Made by a program: the position numbers and the translations under genes. A DNA stretch of 64,000 bases from Chromatiales bacterium (GTDB taxonomy: Bacteria > Pseudomonadota > Gammaproteobacteria > Thiohalomonadales > Thiohalomonadaceae), in contig QKFD01000091.1 of NCBI GenBank assembly GCA_003251535.1, positions 47,084-111,083 on the forward strand. The letters are read 5' to 3'. How positions within the stretch are numbered: position 1 is the stretch's first letter; every line of letters starts with the position of its first letter. Of the stretch, positions 10,267 to 20,684 are shown in pieces. The notes under the pieces were generated by a model. The model did not search any database. It was not told where the DNA came from and saw only the letters and a program-made list of their open reading frames with translations.

Positions 10267-10295
10267 ATATTATAGATACTCGACTACCCTGTCAA
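10267..10295 (-). promoter_or_regulatory. Sigma70 promoter of tRNA-fMet
   Basis: Minus-strand TTGACA at 10290-10295 with a TAATAT at 10267-10272 (17-base spacer); an overlapping TATAAT at 10269-10274 would give a 15-base spacer. The predicted start lies about 7 bases before the tRNA 5' end. Confidence 0.8.
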
Positions 10296-10303
10296 GAATT
10301 TAT

Positions 10304-10612
10304 TTAGGCCCGGCGCCACTCATAGCGCCAGAGGAAGCCGGGCAGCGCCAATACCAGGAACAGGCAGGCGGTAACGGCATAAAACTCCCACCCCTGCGGA
10401 AAGATCTCTCCATTGAGTTTCCGCTCCATGCCAAAGGCGATGCCGCCAACGACAAAGTAGAGGATCAGCCACTCCAACCAACGCCACCAGATCCGCTTCC
10501 CATTCGGGGAGCTGAGGACCAACAGGCGGCGCTCGGAGAGCCAGGGCAGGTTGGCCGCCAGCAGGGCAACCCCAATGAGGGAATAGATGTAGGAGGCTAG
10601 TAATTCAGACAT
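10304..10612 (-). CDS. DUF2818 family membrane protein
   Basis: The 102-residue protein has three predicted membrane segments (about 5-22, 45-62, 74-92). It carries the family core L-A-A-N-L-P-W-L near residue 18 and Q-G-W-E-F-Y-A-V-T-A-C-L-F-L near residue 73. DUF2818 genes typically sit right after nuoN in beta- and some gammaproteobacteria, as here (83-base gap). A role in complex I assembly or stability is guilt by association only. ATG 10610-10612 is chosen because upstream sequence encodes a Pro/Arg-rich non-membrane stretch containing a hairpin. Confidence 0.85.
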   Translation of the reverse strand: MSELLASYIYSLIGVALLAANLPWLSERRLLVLSSPNGKRIWWRWLEWLILYFVVGGIAFGMERKLNGEIFPQGWEFYAVTACLFLVLALPGFLWRYEWRRA

Positions 10613-10644
10613 GCCGCTTATGACTCTGCACCAACCACGAGGTT

Positions 10645-10663
10645 CCCGGCCCCGAGGGCCGGG
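10645..10663 (-). repeat. GC-rich stem-loop between nuoN and the DUF2818 gene
   Basis: CCCGGCCC and GGGCCGGG arms with a 3-base loop; no U tract follows. It may stabilise the nuo mRNA 3' end or partly attenuate transcription into the DUF2818 gene. Confidence 0.5.
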
Positions 10664-10695
10664 CGTGGGCATTGTCCGTCAGCCGGGGAGTGACT

Positions 10696-12135
10696 TCAAC
10701 CCGGGATGGCGGCGGCGCAGAGCGCCATCAACCAGCTGGGGAAGAGACCAAGCGCTAGGACGGCCAGGCCATTGGCAGAGAGTAACCAATGTTGATCGGC
10801 CGGCGGTGCGATGGGGGTATCCACCTCTGGTGCATCGAAGTAGGCCACCTTGACCACCCGCAGGTAGTAGAAGGCGCCGATGACCGAGAAGACCACCGCA
10901 ACGATAGCGAGCCAAACCATATCCACCTGTACCACCGCCTGAATCACCGCCAGCTTGGCCCAGAAGCCAAGGAACGGCGGGACACCTGCCATGGAGAAGA
11001 AGAGCATCAGAACCATCAAGGCCAGCCAAGGATTCCGGCTGTGGAGCCCTCTGTAGTCGTTGATCTGATCGGCCTCAAAGCCACTGCGGCTCATGATGAG
11101 GATGAGACCAAACCCGCCCAGGGTCATGAGGAGATAGGTGAGCGAGTAGAAGAGGGCCGAAGAGTAGCCACTCCCGTTGGCCGCCACCACACCCATGAGG
11201 AGGAAGCCGATGTGGGAGATACCGGAGTAGGCCAACAGCCGCTTCAGGTTGGTCTGCGCGATAGCCACCACATTGCCGAGTGCCATGGAGAGCACCGCCA
11301 AGAGGGCCAACACGCTGCTCCACTCCTCTGCCAGGCCCCCCAAACCATCCACCAACAGCCGCATCAACATGGCAAAGGCGGCCAACTTGGGGGCAGAGCT
11401 AACAAAGACGACGACGGCGGTAGGGGCGCCGTGATAGACGTCCGGGATCCACATATGGAAGGGCACGGCCCCCAACTTGAAGGCGACCCCGATCAACAGA
11501 AAGAGCAGCCCAAAGGAGAGCACCACACCATATTCGGAGCTGGCCGAGATGGCGGTGCGGATCTCGCTGAGATCGAGTGAGCCGGTCACGCCGTAGACCA
11601 TCGACATGCCGTAGAGCAGCATGGCGGAGGCCATCGCCCCCAACACGAAATATTTCATCGCCGCCTCAGAGGCGACCCCGTTATCACGCTGGAACCCCAC
11701 CATGGCGTAGAGCGCCAGGGACATCAACTCCAAGCCAAGATAGAGGGTGAGCAGGCTGTGGGCCGAGATCAGCACCATCATGCCGAGCACGGCAAACAGC
11801 GCCAGGACAAAAAACTCGCCCTTATAGATATTGCGCGCCTGGAGATAGGCCTTGCCGTAGAGGAAGACGGCAAAGGTGGCGATGTAGACCGACACCTTTA
11901 GCAGGTTGGCCAGCGGATCGGTCACAAAGGTCCCGGAGAAGGTGACGACCGTCCCTTCGCCAGTCAGCGCCAAGGTGAGCAGGAGCGCCACCACCAGCGT
12001 GGCCTGGGCCAGCAGATAGGTGACGTTGCGCGCCCGTTCGCTGAGGAATGGGTCGAGCAGCAGGATTACAGAGGCCATGCCGAGTACGAACATCTCGGGG
12101 ACGGCGGGCAGGAAGTTGGGCATTACGAAACTCAT
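10696..12135 (-). CDS. nuoN: NADH-quinone oxidoreductase subunit N
   Basis: One of three antiporter-like proton-pumping subunits of complex I in the inner membrane. The 479 residues carry about 14 membrane helices. The core motif runs W-I-P-D-V-Y-H-G-A-P-T-A-V-V-V-F near residues 230-245, and S-G-I-S-H-I-G-F-L-L-M-G near 305. Length matches E. coli NuoN (485). It lies 15 bases after nuoM and is the last canonical nuo gene. Confidence 0.97.
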   Translation of the reverse strand: MSFVMPNFLPAVPEMFVLGMASVILLLDPFLSERARNVTYLLAQATLVVALLLTLALTGEGTVVTFSGTFVTDPLANLLKVSVYIATFAVFLYGKAYLQARNIYKGEFFVLALFAVLGMMVLISAHSLLTLYLGLELMSLALYAMVGFQRDNGVASEAAMKYFVLGAMASAMLLYGMSMVYGVTGSLDLSEIRTAISASSEYGVVLSFGLLFLLIGVAFKLGAVPFHMWIPDVYHGAPTAVVVFVSSAPKLAAFAMLMRLLVDGLGGLAEEWSSVLALLAVLSMALGNVVAIAQTNLKRLLAYSGISHIGFLLMGVVAANGSGYSSALFYSLTYLLMTLGGFGLILIMSRSGFEADQINDYRGLHSRNPWLALMVLMLFFSMAGVPPFLGFWAKLAVIQAVVQVDMVWLAIVAVVFSVIGAFYYLRVVKVAYFDAPEVDTPIAPPADQHWLLSANGLAVLALGLFPSWLMALCAAAIPG

Positions 12136-12150
12136 GGTCCGTCCCCTAAA

Positions 12151-13668
12151 TCACAGCAGCTTTGAGGTGGTCACCTGGGTCAGGAGGTGCTCCACCGTTG
12201 AATGCATCACCTCCACCAGTGGTGCCGGATGGATACCCAGCCAGAGCACCGCAACCGCCAGTACCCCAAGGACCAAGAACTCCCGGGCGTTGATGTCGGT
12301 CAGTGCAGCGACATGCTCATGCGTCACCTTACCGAAGATGACCCGCTTGACCATCCAGAGGGTGTAGGCAGCGCCCAGGATAAGGGTCAAGGCGGCGAAG
12401 AAGGCGTACCAGAAGTTGGCCTTGAAGGTCGCCAGAATCACCATGAACTCGCCGACAAAACCCGAGGTGCCCGGCAGACCGGCGTTGGCCATGGCGAACA
12501 GCACCATGAAGGCACCGAAGGTGGGCATGGCATTCACAACGCCGCCATATTGGGAGATCTCGCGGCTATGCACCCGATCGTAGAGCACCCCAACACAGAG
12601 GAACATGGCACCAGAGACCAGGCCGTGGGAGACCATCTGTACCATGGCGCCCTCGATCCCCATGCCGGCCCCTTGCAAACTGCCCCGCTGGGCGATGGCA
12701 AAGACGATGAAGAAGCCGAGGGTGACAAAGCCCATGTGGGAGATAGAGGAGTAGGCGATCAACTTCTTCATGTCGCTCTGTGCCAGCGCCACGAAGCCGA
12801 TGTAGACCACCGCAATGAGCGACAGCAGGATCATCAGCCAATCGAGGGCGTGGCTGGCATCCGGCGTAATGGGCAGCGAGAAGCGCAGGAAGCCATAGCC
12901 ACCCAGCTTGAGCATGATGGCCGCCAGGACTACAGAACCGCCCGTGGGTGCCTCAACGTGGGCATCGGGCAACCAGGTGTGAACTGGCCACATCGGCACC
13001 TTAACGGCGAAGGCGATGAGGAAGGCGAAGAAGATGAGGATCTGCGCATCGAGCCCAATCGGCACGTTATGGAAATCAAGGATGGAGAAGCTGCCCGCCT
13101 GGAAGTAGAGATAGATCAAGGCGACCAACATAAACACCGAACCGAAGAAGGTGTAGAGGAAGAACTTGATGGTGGCGTAGACCCGCCGCGGGCCACCCCA
13201 GATACCGATGACGATGAACATCGGGATGAGGAGTGCCTCCCAGAAGACGTAGAAGAGCATCGCGTCTAGGGCGGCAAAGGCGCCGATCATCAACCCTTCC
13301 AGGATCAGGAAGGCCGCCATGTAGTAGGCCGGGCGGGTCTCAATCACCTCCCAACCGGCGATGATCACCAGTACCGTGATGAAGGTGGTGAGCACGATGA
13401 GTGGCATCGAGATGCCATCCACCCCCAGGTGGTACTGGATACCAAACCGCTCGATCCAGGGGGTCAACTCCTGGAACTGCATCTGGGCGGTCCCGACATC
13501 AAAACCGGTATAGAGCGGAATGGAGAGTCCGAAGGTCACTAGGGCGGCGATCAACGCCACCACTTTTGCCTCCAGGGTGCTCTTCTCCCCTCCAAAGGCG
13601 AGCGTCAGAAGACCGCCCAGGATAGGGGTCCAGATCACCAGGCTCAGCAGTGGCAGTTCAGCAGACAT
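12151..13668 (-). CDS. nuoM: NADH-quinone oxidoreductase subunit M
   Basis: Antiporter-like subunit of the complex I membrane arm. In 505 residues it has about 14 helices, with a conserved Glu in F-Y-V-F-W-E-A-L-L-I-P-M-F near residue 144 and the helix V-P-M-W-P-V-H-T-W-L-P-D-A-H-V-E-A-P-T near 230, which contributes lysine/aspartate residues to the proton path. Length equals the family's. It lies between nuoL and nuoN. Confidence 0.97.
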   Translation of the reverse strand: MSAELPLLSLVIWTPILGGLLTLAFGGEKSTLEAKVVALIAALVTFGLSIPLYTGFDVGTAQMQFQELTPWIERFGIQYHLGVDGISMPLIVLTTFITVLVIIAGWEVIETRPAYYMAAFLILEGLMIGAFAALDAMLFYVFWEALLIPMFIVIGIWGGPRRVYATIKFFLYTFFGSVFMLVALIYLYFQAGSFSILDFHNVPIGLDAQILIFFAFLIAFAVKVPMWPVHTWLPDAHVEAPTGGSVVLAAIMLKLGGYGFLRFSLPITPDASHALDWLMILLSLIAVVYIGFVALAQSDMKKLIAYSSISHMGFVTLGFFIVFAIAQRGSLQGAGMGIEGAMVQMVSHGLVSGAMFLCVGVLYDRVHSREISQYGGVVNAMPTFGAFMVLFAMANAGLPGTSGFVGEFMVILATFKANFWYAFFAALTLILGAAYTLWMVKRVIFGKVTHEHVAALTDINAREFLVLGVLAVAVLWLGIHPAPLVEVMHSTVEHLLTQVTTSKLL

Positions 13669-13699
13669 CCGCGCAGTACCCGTCGCTTGTTGTTATCCG

Positions 13700-15715
13700 T
13701 CAATTTCCAGCCAGAAAGAGCCCAAACATCACCAACAGGCCCAAGATCATGGCGAAAGCGTAGTGATACAGGTAACCCGACTGTAGGTTGCGGCTGACAG
13801 CCGCGATCCAGCTCACCCCTTTAGCCGTTCCATTCACCAGCAGCCCATCGATGAGTCGGACATCGCCGTTGCTCCACAGGAAGCGGCCCAGCCCACGGCT
13901 GCCACCGGCGAAGAAACGGTCATTGAAGTCGTCAAACCCATACTTTTTCAGCAGTAGCTGGTAGAAACCACCGGAGAGCTGTACCACCTTGGCCGGCAGA
14001 TCCGTGAGCACCATGTAGAGGACGAAGGCCGTCGCTACCCCCGCCATGGCGAACCAGAACGGCGCGGTGAAGAAGCCATGCATCAGCATCGCCCCCGGCC
14101 CATGGAACTCTTCAGCCAAGTGACCCAGCACATCGTGCTCCGGCCGCACATGGATGGCCCCAGCGAAGAACTCGCCAAAGGCCATATCGCTGACAAAGAT
14201 CCAACCGGCCAATACCGAGGGGATGGCCAACAGGATCAGCGGCACCGTCACCACCCAGGGGGTCTCGTGTGGCTCATGCTGGCCGTGGTGACCATGGGCG
14301 TCATCGTGACTCGGCTCGTGGTGACCATGGGGCGCACCATGGCGGCGGAAACGCTCCTCGCCATGGAACACCAGGAAGTACATCCGGAAGCTATAGAGCG
14401 CCGTGATAAAGACCCCGAGCAGCACTGCCACATAGGCCCAAGGGGCCATGGCCAGGTGGGAGGCACCCACCGCCTCGATGATGGCGTCCTTGGAGTAGAA
14501 GCCGGCGAAACCGGGGGCTCCAATGAGGGCCAACGAACCGACGAGCGAGGTGATCCAGGTGATGGGCATGTACTTACGCAGCCCACCCATATGCCGCATA
14601 TCCTGCTCATGGTGCATGGCGATGATGACGGAGCCGGCACCAAGGAAGAGCAGCGCCTTAAAGAAGGCGTGGGTCATCAGGTGGAAGATGGCGGCGCTAT
14701 AGGCCGAGGCCCCCAGCGCCACCGTCATGTAGCCGAGCTGGGAGAGGGTGGAGTAGGCCACCACCCGCTTGATGTCGTTCTGCACCAGACCGAGCAGCCC
14801 CATGAAGAGGGCAGTGATAGCGCCGATGGCCATCACAAAGTTGAGCGCCACCTCCGACAGTTCAAACAGAGGCGACATACGCGCCACCATAAAGATACCG
14901 GCGGTCACCATGGTCGCTGCGTGGATGAGGGCGGAGATAGGGGTGGGACCCTCCATCGAGTCGGGCAGCCAGACATGCAGCGGCACCTGCGCCGACTTAC
15001 CCATGGCGCCGATGAAGAGCAGGATGCAGATCACCGTCATCACGTTCCACTGCATCCCCGGCAGCAGCTCCATGGTGAGGTCTTTGTGCAGTTCCGCAGA
15101 GGCGAACACCGCCTGATAGTCGAGGCTGTTGAAGTACATCAGCACCGCGGCGATGCCCAGCAGGAAACCGAAGTCGCCCACCCGGTTGACCAAGAACGCC
15201 TTGAGGTTGGCGTAGATGGCGCTCTCACGGGTATACCAGAAGCCGATGAGCAGGTAGGAGACCAAACCCACCGCCTCCCAGCCAAAGAAGAGCTGCATAA
15301 AGTTGTTCGCCATCACCAGCATCAGCATGGAGAAGGTGAACAGGGAGATGTAGCTGAAGAAGCGCTGGTAACCCGGGTCCTCGGCCATGTAGCCGATGGT
15401 ATAGATATGGACCATCAGCGAGACGAAGGTCACCACCGTCATCATCACCGCAGTGAGGTGATCGACCCAGAAGCCCACCTCAAAGCGGATTCCGTCGGCC
15501 ACCATCCAGGTGTAAACGCTCTGCTCCACCGGCCCTCGACCATCGATGACGATGTATTTGAAGACCACCAATGACAGAACGAAGGAGAGTGCCACGCCAG
15601 TGATGGTGGCCCAGTGGGCCGCGTTGCGCGGCAACTGTCGCCCCAGCAGACCGGCGATGATGGAGCCGACCAGCGGCGCCAAGACAATGGTGAGATTTAC
15701 ATTCTCGATGGACAC
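13700..15715 (-). CDS. nuoL: NADH-quinone oxidoreductase subunit L
   Basis: Distal antiporter-like subunit with the long lateral helix of complex I; 671 residues, about 16 helices. Signatures: L-F-F-G-W-E-A-V-G-L-V-S-Y-L-L-I-G-F-W near residue 145 and V-P-L-H-V-W-L-P-D-S-M-E-G-P-T near 245. A soluble loop around residues 458-485 is extremely His-rich, alternating His with Gly, Pro, Glu and Asp; such loops occur in several proteobacterial NuoL proteins and could bind metals, which is untested. It starts 4 bases after nuoK. Confidence 0.97.
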   Translation of the reverse strand: MSIENVNLTIVLAPLVGSIIAGLLGRQLPRNAAHWATITGVALSFVLSLVVFKYIVIDGRGPVEQSVYTWMVADGIRFEVGFWVDHLTAVMMTVVTFVSLMVHIYTIGYMAEDPGYQRFFSYISLFTFSMLMLVMANNFMQLFFGWEAVGLVSYLLIGFWYTRESAIYANLKAFLVNRVGDFGFLLGIAAVLMYFNSLDYQAVFASAELHKDLTMELLPGMQWNVMTVICILLFIGAMGKSAQVPLHVWLPDSMEGPTPISALIHAATMVTAGIFMVARMSPLFELSEVALNFVMAIGAITALFMGLLGLVQNDIKRVVAYSTLSQLGYMTVALGASAYSAAIFHLMTHAFFKALLFLGAGSVIIAMHHEQDMRHMGGLRKYMPITWITSLVGSLALIGAPGFAGFYSKDAIIEAVGASHLAMAPWAYVAVLLGVFITALYSFRMYFLVFHGEERFRRHGAPHGHHEPSHDDAHGHHGQHEPHETPWVVTVPLILLAIPSVLAGWIFVSDMAFGEFFAGAIHVRPEHDVLGHLAEEFHGPGAMLMHGFFTAPFWFAMAGVATAFVLYMVLTDLPAKVVQLSGGFYQLLLKKYGFDDFNDRFFAGGSRGLGRFLWSNGDVRLIDGLLVNGTAKGVSWIAAVSRNLQSGYLYHYAFAMILGLLVMFGLFLAGN

Positions 15716-15719
15716 CGGC

Positions 15720-16025
15720 TCACCCCTTCAACGTATCCAGGTCGGCCACGTTGATGGTGGCACGATTGCGGAACAGCGCCACCAGGAGTGCCAGGCCAAT
15801 GGCCGACTCCGCCGCTGCCACCGTCAAGATAAAGAAGACGAACACCTGCCCGGCGCTATCGCCCAAGAAGTGGGAGAAGGCGATAAAGTTGATGTTCACC
15901 GCCAACAGCATCAGCTCAATGCACATGAGCAGGATGATCATGTTCTTACGATTGAGGAATACCCCTGCCATGCTCACGGCAAAGAGGATCGCCCCAACAA
16001 CTAGATAGTGCGACAGTCCGATCAC
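15720..16025 (-). CDS. nuoK: NADH-quinone oxidoreductase subunit K
   Basis: A 101-residue, three-helix membrane subunit. It carries the two buried glutamates expected of the family, in [12 protein letters not shown] and [12 protein letters not shown]. It is placed between nuoJ and nuoL, with only 13 and 4 bases between genes. Confidence 0.97.
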   Translation of the reverse strand: MIGLSHYLVVGAILFAVSMAGVFLNRKNMIILLMCIELMLLAVNINFIAFSHFLGDSAGQVFVFFILTVAAAESAIGLALLVALFRNRATINVADLDTLKG

Positions 16026-16038
16026 CTGCTCCCCTCCC

Positions 16039-16644
16039 CTATTTCCGCTCTTCTGCCGACATGCTCACCAGGCGCACCCGGTCAGCCCGTCGCACCTGCA
16101 CCTGTAGTGACGGCTCTTGGAACCGCGTATTGGGGCGACGCCGCAGCGTCAAGGTAATGGCTGCGACGATGGCCACCAACAACACTACGGCAGCAATCTC
16201 AAATGGGTAGACATAGGTGGTGTAGAGCTGGCGCCCCAACTCAGCGGTGTTGCTGTAGTCGGCGGCCTTGGCCGGCGGTGCCGGCATCGCCTCCAGGCCG
16301 AAGTAGGGCCCGCTCACCACCAGGATCATGAACGCGGCGGAGAGCACGGCCACCACGGTCCCCAGCGGCAGGAAGCGGATGAACCCCTCGCGCATCCTGG
16401 TCACGTTGATGTCGAGCATCATCACCACAAAGAGGAACAGCACCATCACCGCGCCGACATAGACCAGCACCAGGGTGATGGCCAGGAACTCCGCCTCCAA
16501 CAACAGCCAGAGGCCGGCCGAGGCGAAGAAGCAGAGCACCAGCGAAAGGGCGGCATGGACCGGGTTACGCACCGATACCACCAGGCCGGCCCCGGTCAAC
16601 AGGAGCGCCGAGAGGGCGTAGAACAGCAGTGCTTGAAAACTCAT
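16039..16644 (-). CDS. nuoJ: NADH-quinone oxidoreductase subunit J
   Basis: A 201-residue complex I membrane subunit with five helices. The characteristic [22 protein letters not shown] segment lies at about residues 50-71. The C-terminal 50 residues are a basic, soluble tail. It is the next gene after nuoI (27-base gap). Confidence 0.96.
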   Translation of the reverse strand: MSFQALLFYALSALLLTGAGLVVSVRNPVHAALSLVLCFFASAGLWLLLEAEFLAITLVLVYVGAVMVLFLFVVMMLDINVTRMREGFIRFLPLGTVVAVLSAAFMILVVSGPYFGLEAMPAPPAKAADYSNTAELGRQLYTTYVYPFEIAAVVLLVAIVAAITLTLRRRPNTRFQEPSLQVQVRRADRVRLVSMSAEERK

Positions 16645-16671
16645 GTTGGGGTCCCGTCTCCGGTGGCTGAC

Positions 16672-17160
16672 CTAGCGGTATTTGGCATCCTGGGCCCGCG
16701 CAGCAGCGATCTGCGCCTCGTATTTGTCCCCGACCGCAAGCAGCTTCTCCTTGGTCATGAGCAGCTCATCGCGGGACTCGCCGTGATACTCGTAGACGTG
16801 GGTCTCAACGATGGAATCGACCGGGCAAGACTCTTCGCAAAAGCCGCAGAAGATGCACTTGGTCAGGTCGATCTCGTAGCGGGTGGTGCGCCGACTACCG
16901 TCCTCGCGCTGGGCCGACTCGATGGTGATGGCCATGGCCGGACAGACCACTTCACACAACTTGCAGGCGATGCAGCGCTCTTCACCATTGGCGTAACGCC
17001 GCTGGGCGTGGAGCGCCCGAAAACGGGGCGATACCGGCGCCCGCTCCTCCGGGTAGTGGAGGGTGATCTTCTTACGCCAGAAGTGGCGCCCGGTAACCCG
17101 CATCCCACCAAACAGCTCCAGCAGGAAGAGGCTCTTCAGAAAGCGGAACATTGAGTTCAT
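16672..17160 (-). CDS. nuoI: NADH-quinone oxidoreductase subunit I (2 x 4Fe-4S)
   Basis: The ferredoxin-like subunit carries clusters N6a and N6b on the way to quinone. The two ligand sets are Cys63, 66, 69, 73 and Cys102, 105, 108, 112. ATG 17158-17160 gives 162 residues, the typical length; an upstream frame reaching 17232 lies inside the end of nuoH. N6b would pass electrons to the N2 cluster carried by NuoB, which is not encoded in this cluster. Confidence 0.96.
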   Translation of the reverse strand: MNSMFRFLKSLFLLELFGGMRVTGRHFWRKKITLHYPEERAPVSPRFRALHAQRRYANGEERCIACKLCEVVCPAMAITIESAQREDGSRRTTRYEIDLTKCIFCGFCEESCPVDSIVETHVYEYHGESRDELLMTKEKLLAVGDKYEAQIAAARAQDAKYR

Positions 17161-17170
17161 GAGCGGCCTC

Positions 17171-18226
17171 CTACGCGAACCAGGGCGGCAGTTCACCCAC
17201 CACCATACCGGCCACCACCAGCAGCCAGACAATGGTGATAGGAATGAATACCTTCCAGCCCAAACGCATCACCTGGTCGTAGCGATAGCGGGGAAAAGTG
17301 GCACGGAACCAGAGGAACAGGAAAAGGAAGAAGGCGACCTTGATGAACAGCCAGAGCATACTGGGCGCCCCCAAGGCCCCCTCCGCCAAGCCAGGGATCC
17401 CCTGGAATGGAGAGAGCCAGCCCCCCAGGAACAGCACAGCAGAGAGGGTGGCGATGAGGATCATGTTGGCGTATTCCGCCAGGAAGAATACGGCGAACGG
17501 CGTCCCCGAATACTCCACATGGAAGCCGGCGACGATCTCCGACTCACCCTCTGCCAAGTCAAACGGTGCGCGGTTGGTCTCCGCCACCCCAGAGATGAAG
17601 TAGACCACCATCAGCGGCAGCAGCGGCAGCCAGAACCAGTGCAGGATGCTGCCGCTCTGGGCCAGGACAATCTGGCCGAGATTGAGACTCCCAGCGGCCA
17701 CCAGCACCCCCACCAAGGCAAAACCCATGGCTATCTCATAGGAGACCACCTGGGCCGCGGAGCGGATGGCGCCGATGAAGGCATATTTGGAGTTGGAGGC
17801 CCAACCCGCAATGATGATGCCGTAGACCCCCATGGAGGTGAGGGCGAGGATATAGAGCAGGCCGGCGTTGACGTCTGCCAGTACCATCCCTGGTTGAAAC
17901 GGTACCACCGCCCAGGCCGCCAGGGCGGGGGCCATGGCCAGGATAGGGGCGAGTAAGAAGAGCAGTTTATCGGACCCGGCGGGGACGATAATCTCCTTGA
18001 AGATGAGTTTTACCGCGTCGGCGATGGGCTGCAACAGACCGATGGGCCCGACTCGATTGGGACCGATGCGCACCTGGATATAGCCAATCACCTTGCGCTC
18101 GGCATAGGTGAGGTAGGCGACCGACAACATGAGGGGGATGAGGATGACGACGATCTTGAGCACGATCATCATCAGGACCTGCAACCACATGGGTAGCCAG
18201 CCGAGGGCTGCCTGAATCATTTCCAT
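17171..18226 (-). CDS. nuoH: NADH-quinone oxidoreductase subunit H
   Basis: NuoH forms much of the quinone-binding cavity with NuoB and NuoD. The 351 residues contain about eight helices. Signatures are [19 protein letters not shown] near residue 47 and [15 protein letters not shown] near 215. It lies between nuoG and nuoI. Confidence 0.97.
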   Translation of the reverse strand: MEMIQAALGWLPMWLQVLMMIVLKIVVILIPLMLSVAYLTYAERKVIGYIQVRIGPNRVGPIGLLQPIADAVKLIFKEIIVPAGSDKLLFLLAPILAMAPALAAWAVVPFQPGMVLADVNAGLLYILALTSMGVYGIIIAGWASNSKYAFIGAIRSAAQVVSYEIAMGFALVGVLVAAGSLNLGQIVLAQSGSILHWFWLPLLPLMVVYFISGVAETNRAPFDLAEGESEIVAGFHVEYSGTPFAVFFLAEYANMILIATLSAVLFLGGWLSPFQGIPGLAEGALGAPSMLWLFIKVAFFLFLFLWFRATFPRYRYDQVMRLGWKVFIPITIVWLLVVAGMVVGELPPWFA

Positions 18227-18267
18227 CGTCGAACCGCTCTAATTGGTTAATGGACCCGCCATCGCCC

Positions 18268-20616
18268 TTAGGCGTGCGTCATCTCCACCACACCGAACCC
18301 ACCACCCAACGCCGCCGTGGCAGTGGTACCCGCCGGGATGTAGACACACCCCACGGGGATCGCCTCATCGACGATCACCGGCAGTAACGCCTCACCCTCT
18401 CCCTGCATCACCCGCACCCGATCCGCGCCGCCGAGGTCTACCTGGGTCAGCGTTGCCCCCGCGACATAGACGGCCCCAGCGATGGCATCGCGGGTCTGTT
18501 GCAGCGGCGCGCTGCGGCGCACCAGGCCGTCAACGCTGTAGATTGGGTAGTCCACCAGCCGCATGATTCCCCCCTCGAAGCTAGGAGGGGCAGGCACCCG
18601 CCAGGGGATCTGGTTATCCGCGCCCACCGCCAACGCCGGGGCCAGCTCATCCCGCACATCGGTGATAGAGAGCTGCTCAAAACCGATCGCGTTGAGTAGG
18701 TTGCCCAACACCCGCAGGAGCTTCCAGGCGGGCCGCGCCTCACCTGGGGGCGGCGTGGTCCCTTCAAAGGATTGCCAGCGCCCCTCACAGTTGACCAAGG
18801 TACCGGCCGCCTCAAGGTAGAGGGCGGGCGGTAGGATCACATCGGCGTAGTCGCGGGCGGCATCGCTGGCAAAGGCGTTGATAGCGACCACAAAGTCCGC
18901 CTGTTTCAGTGCCTGGGTCGCCCGCAGCGGCTCGATGCAGTCACTCTCCGGCTCCGTCGAGAGCAGCAGCAGCCCCTTCACACCCTCGTGGGCCATGCTG
19001 CGCCAATCTCGACCCATCACTGCCGTCGGCTGTGCCGCCATCCCTCGATGGGGCACGGCGCCAGCCAGCCAGGCCCCGGCGCTGTTACCACCCTCCGCCA
19101 GCACCCCGAAATGGGCGCCGCAACTCCGTGCGATGAGGGCGGCCATGGCGCGTAGTTCAGTCTGTGCCGGATGGTAGGCCGCCAGATTACCCAGCAGCAC
19201 CGCCCGCTGTTCACCACTGCGCAAGGCCGCCGCGATGGCCTCATGGGCCTCACCGACCTCAGCCTCCGGCAGCCCCTCGGGGATCTCTTCACCGGCCAGC
19301 GCAAGCGCCGCACGGGCCACCGCTGCCACCTCGGTCACCCAGTTGTGGGCGGCGACGATCTGCTGGCTAACGGGGAAGTTGAAGGGGTAGGCACGCGGAT
19401 TGATGAAGGCGATCTGCCCCCCTCTCAGCGCGGCCTTACGCAACCGCTGGCCGAGTAGCGGCTGCTCTTTGCGAATATTGGAACCGATGAGCAGCGCCCC
19501 ATCGAGCCGCTCCAGATCGGCGATGGCCATCCCTAGATAGGGGAAGGCGGGCAGCTGCTCCTGATCGCGGAAATCCACCTGGCGCAGGCGGTGATCGACG
19601 TTGCCACTGCCCAACGCCCGCATCAGCTTCTGCGTCAGATAGGCCTCTTCCACCGTGGCGGTATCACCCACCCAGGCCCCTAACTGGCTCGGGCCGTGGA
19701 CATCGAGCACCCGCTTCAACCCTTCGGCGGCGAAGGTGAGCGCGCTGTCCCAGTCGGTCGCTTGCCAACCGGTCTCGCGCTTCACCATCGGGGCGGTTAT
19801 CCGCTCCGCGCTACGGCCACCGAGGTAGGCAAAGCGATCACGGTCGGCCAACCAGGTCTCGTTGATCTCCTCCCGCTCCTGCGGCAGCACGCGCATGATC
19901 TGCTTGCCACGGATATCGGCCCGCAGATTGGCGCCCACACAGTCGTGGGGAGATATTCCAGGCCGTCCCACCAACTCCCAGGGCCGTCCGCTGTAGCGGT
20001 AGGGCTTGGAGGTGAGGGCCCCCACCGGACAGAGATCGACCACGTTGGCCGACAGCTCGGAGTCAACGGTATCGGCTACATAGGTACCGATGCGGGTGTG
20101 CTCACCACGCCCAGTACCGCCCAGCTCCCACATCCCCGCCACCTCTTGGCCGAAGCGGACACAGCGGGTGCAGTGGATGCAGCGTCCCATATCGGTGGCG
20201 ATAAGCGCGCCTAAATCTGGATCCGTGACCACCCGCTTGCCTTCGGCATAGCGCGACACGTCGCCCCCGAAGCCGATGGCCATCTCCTGTAGGTCGCACT
20301 CTCCCCCCTGGTCGCAGATAGGGCAGTCGAGCGGGTGATTGATGAGCAGGAACTCCAGCACTGCCCGCTGGGCGCCAAGCGCCTTGGGCGAGTGGGTGAA
20401 TACCTTCATCCCCTCGGTCACTGGCGTAGCGCAGGCGGGCAGCGGCTTAGCGACCTTCTCCACTTCGACCAGGCACATGCGGCAGTTGGCGGCGATGGAG
20501 AGCTTCTTGTGGTAGCAGAAGCGGGGAATAACGATCCCAGCCTCGTCCGCCACCTCGATCACCATGGCGCCGTCGCGGGCCTCAAGCTTGATACCGTTGA
20601 TCTCGATGTTGACCAT
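18268..20616 (-). CDS. nuoG: NADH-quinone oxidoreductase subunit G
   Basis: The large iron-sulfur subunit of the peripheral arm; 782 residues. An N-terminal [2Fe-2S] ferredoxin domain ends with N-C-R-M-C-L-V-E-V-E and P-A-C-A-T-P-V. A His-Cys3 cluster and two 4Fe-4S motifs follow (C-P-I-C-D-Q-G-G-E-C-D-L-Q, C-I-H-C-T-R-C-V-R-F), then a molybdopterin-oxidoreductase-like domain that has lost catalytic function in this family. It is shorter than E. coli NuoG (about 908) but typical of the alpha/beta-type operon. Confidence 0.96.
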   Translation of the reverse strand: MVNIEINGIKLEARDGAMVIEVADEAGIVIPRFCYHKKLSIAANCRMCLVEVEKVAKPLPACATPVTEGMKVFTHSPKALGAQRAVLEFLLINHPLDCPICDQGGECDLQEMAIGFGGDVSRYAEGKRVVTDPDLGALIATDMGRCIHCTRCVRFGQEVAGMWELGGTGRGEHTRIGTYVADTVDSELSANVVDLCPVGALTSKPYRYSGRPWELVGRPGISPHDCVGANLRADIRGKQIMRVLPQEREEINETWLADRDRFAYLGGRSAERITAPMVKRETGWQATDWDSALTFAAEGLKRVLDVHGPSQLGAWVGDTATVEEAYLTQKLMRALGSGNVDHRLRQVDFRDQEQLPAFPYLGMAIADLERLDGALLIGSNIRKEQPLLGQRLRKAALRGGQIAFINPRAYPFNFPVSQQIVAAHNWVTEVAAVARAALALAGEEIPEGLPEAEVGEAHEAIAAALRSGEQRAVLLGNLAAYHPAQTELRAMAALIARSCGAHFGVLAEGGNSAGAWLAGAVPHRGMAAQPTAVMGRDWRSMAHEGVKGLLLLSTEPESDCIEPLRATQALKQADFVVAINAFASDAARDYADVILPPALYLEAAGTLVNCEGRWQSFEGTTPPPGEARPAWKLLRVLGNLLNAIGFEQLSITDVRDELAPALAVGADNQIPWRVPAPPSFEGGIMRLVDYPIYSVDGLVRRSAPLQQTRDAIAGAVYVAGATLTQVDLGGADRVRVMQGEGEALLPVIVDEAIPVGCVYIPAGTTATAALGGGFGVVEMTHA

Positions 20617-20684
20617 TCGCGTCGATCCGCTCGTTTACGCCGGCTCTTGTTCTCGTTGGGTTGTAGCTGCCGCGGAGGGCTCGG

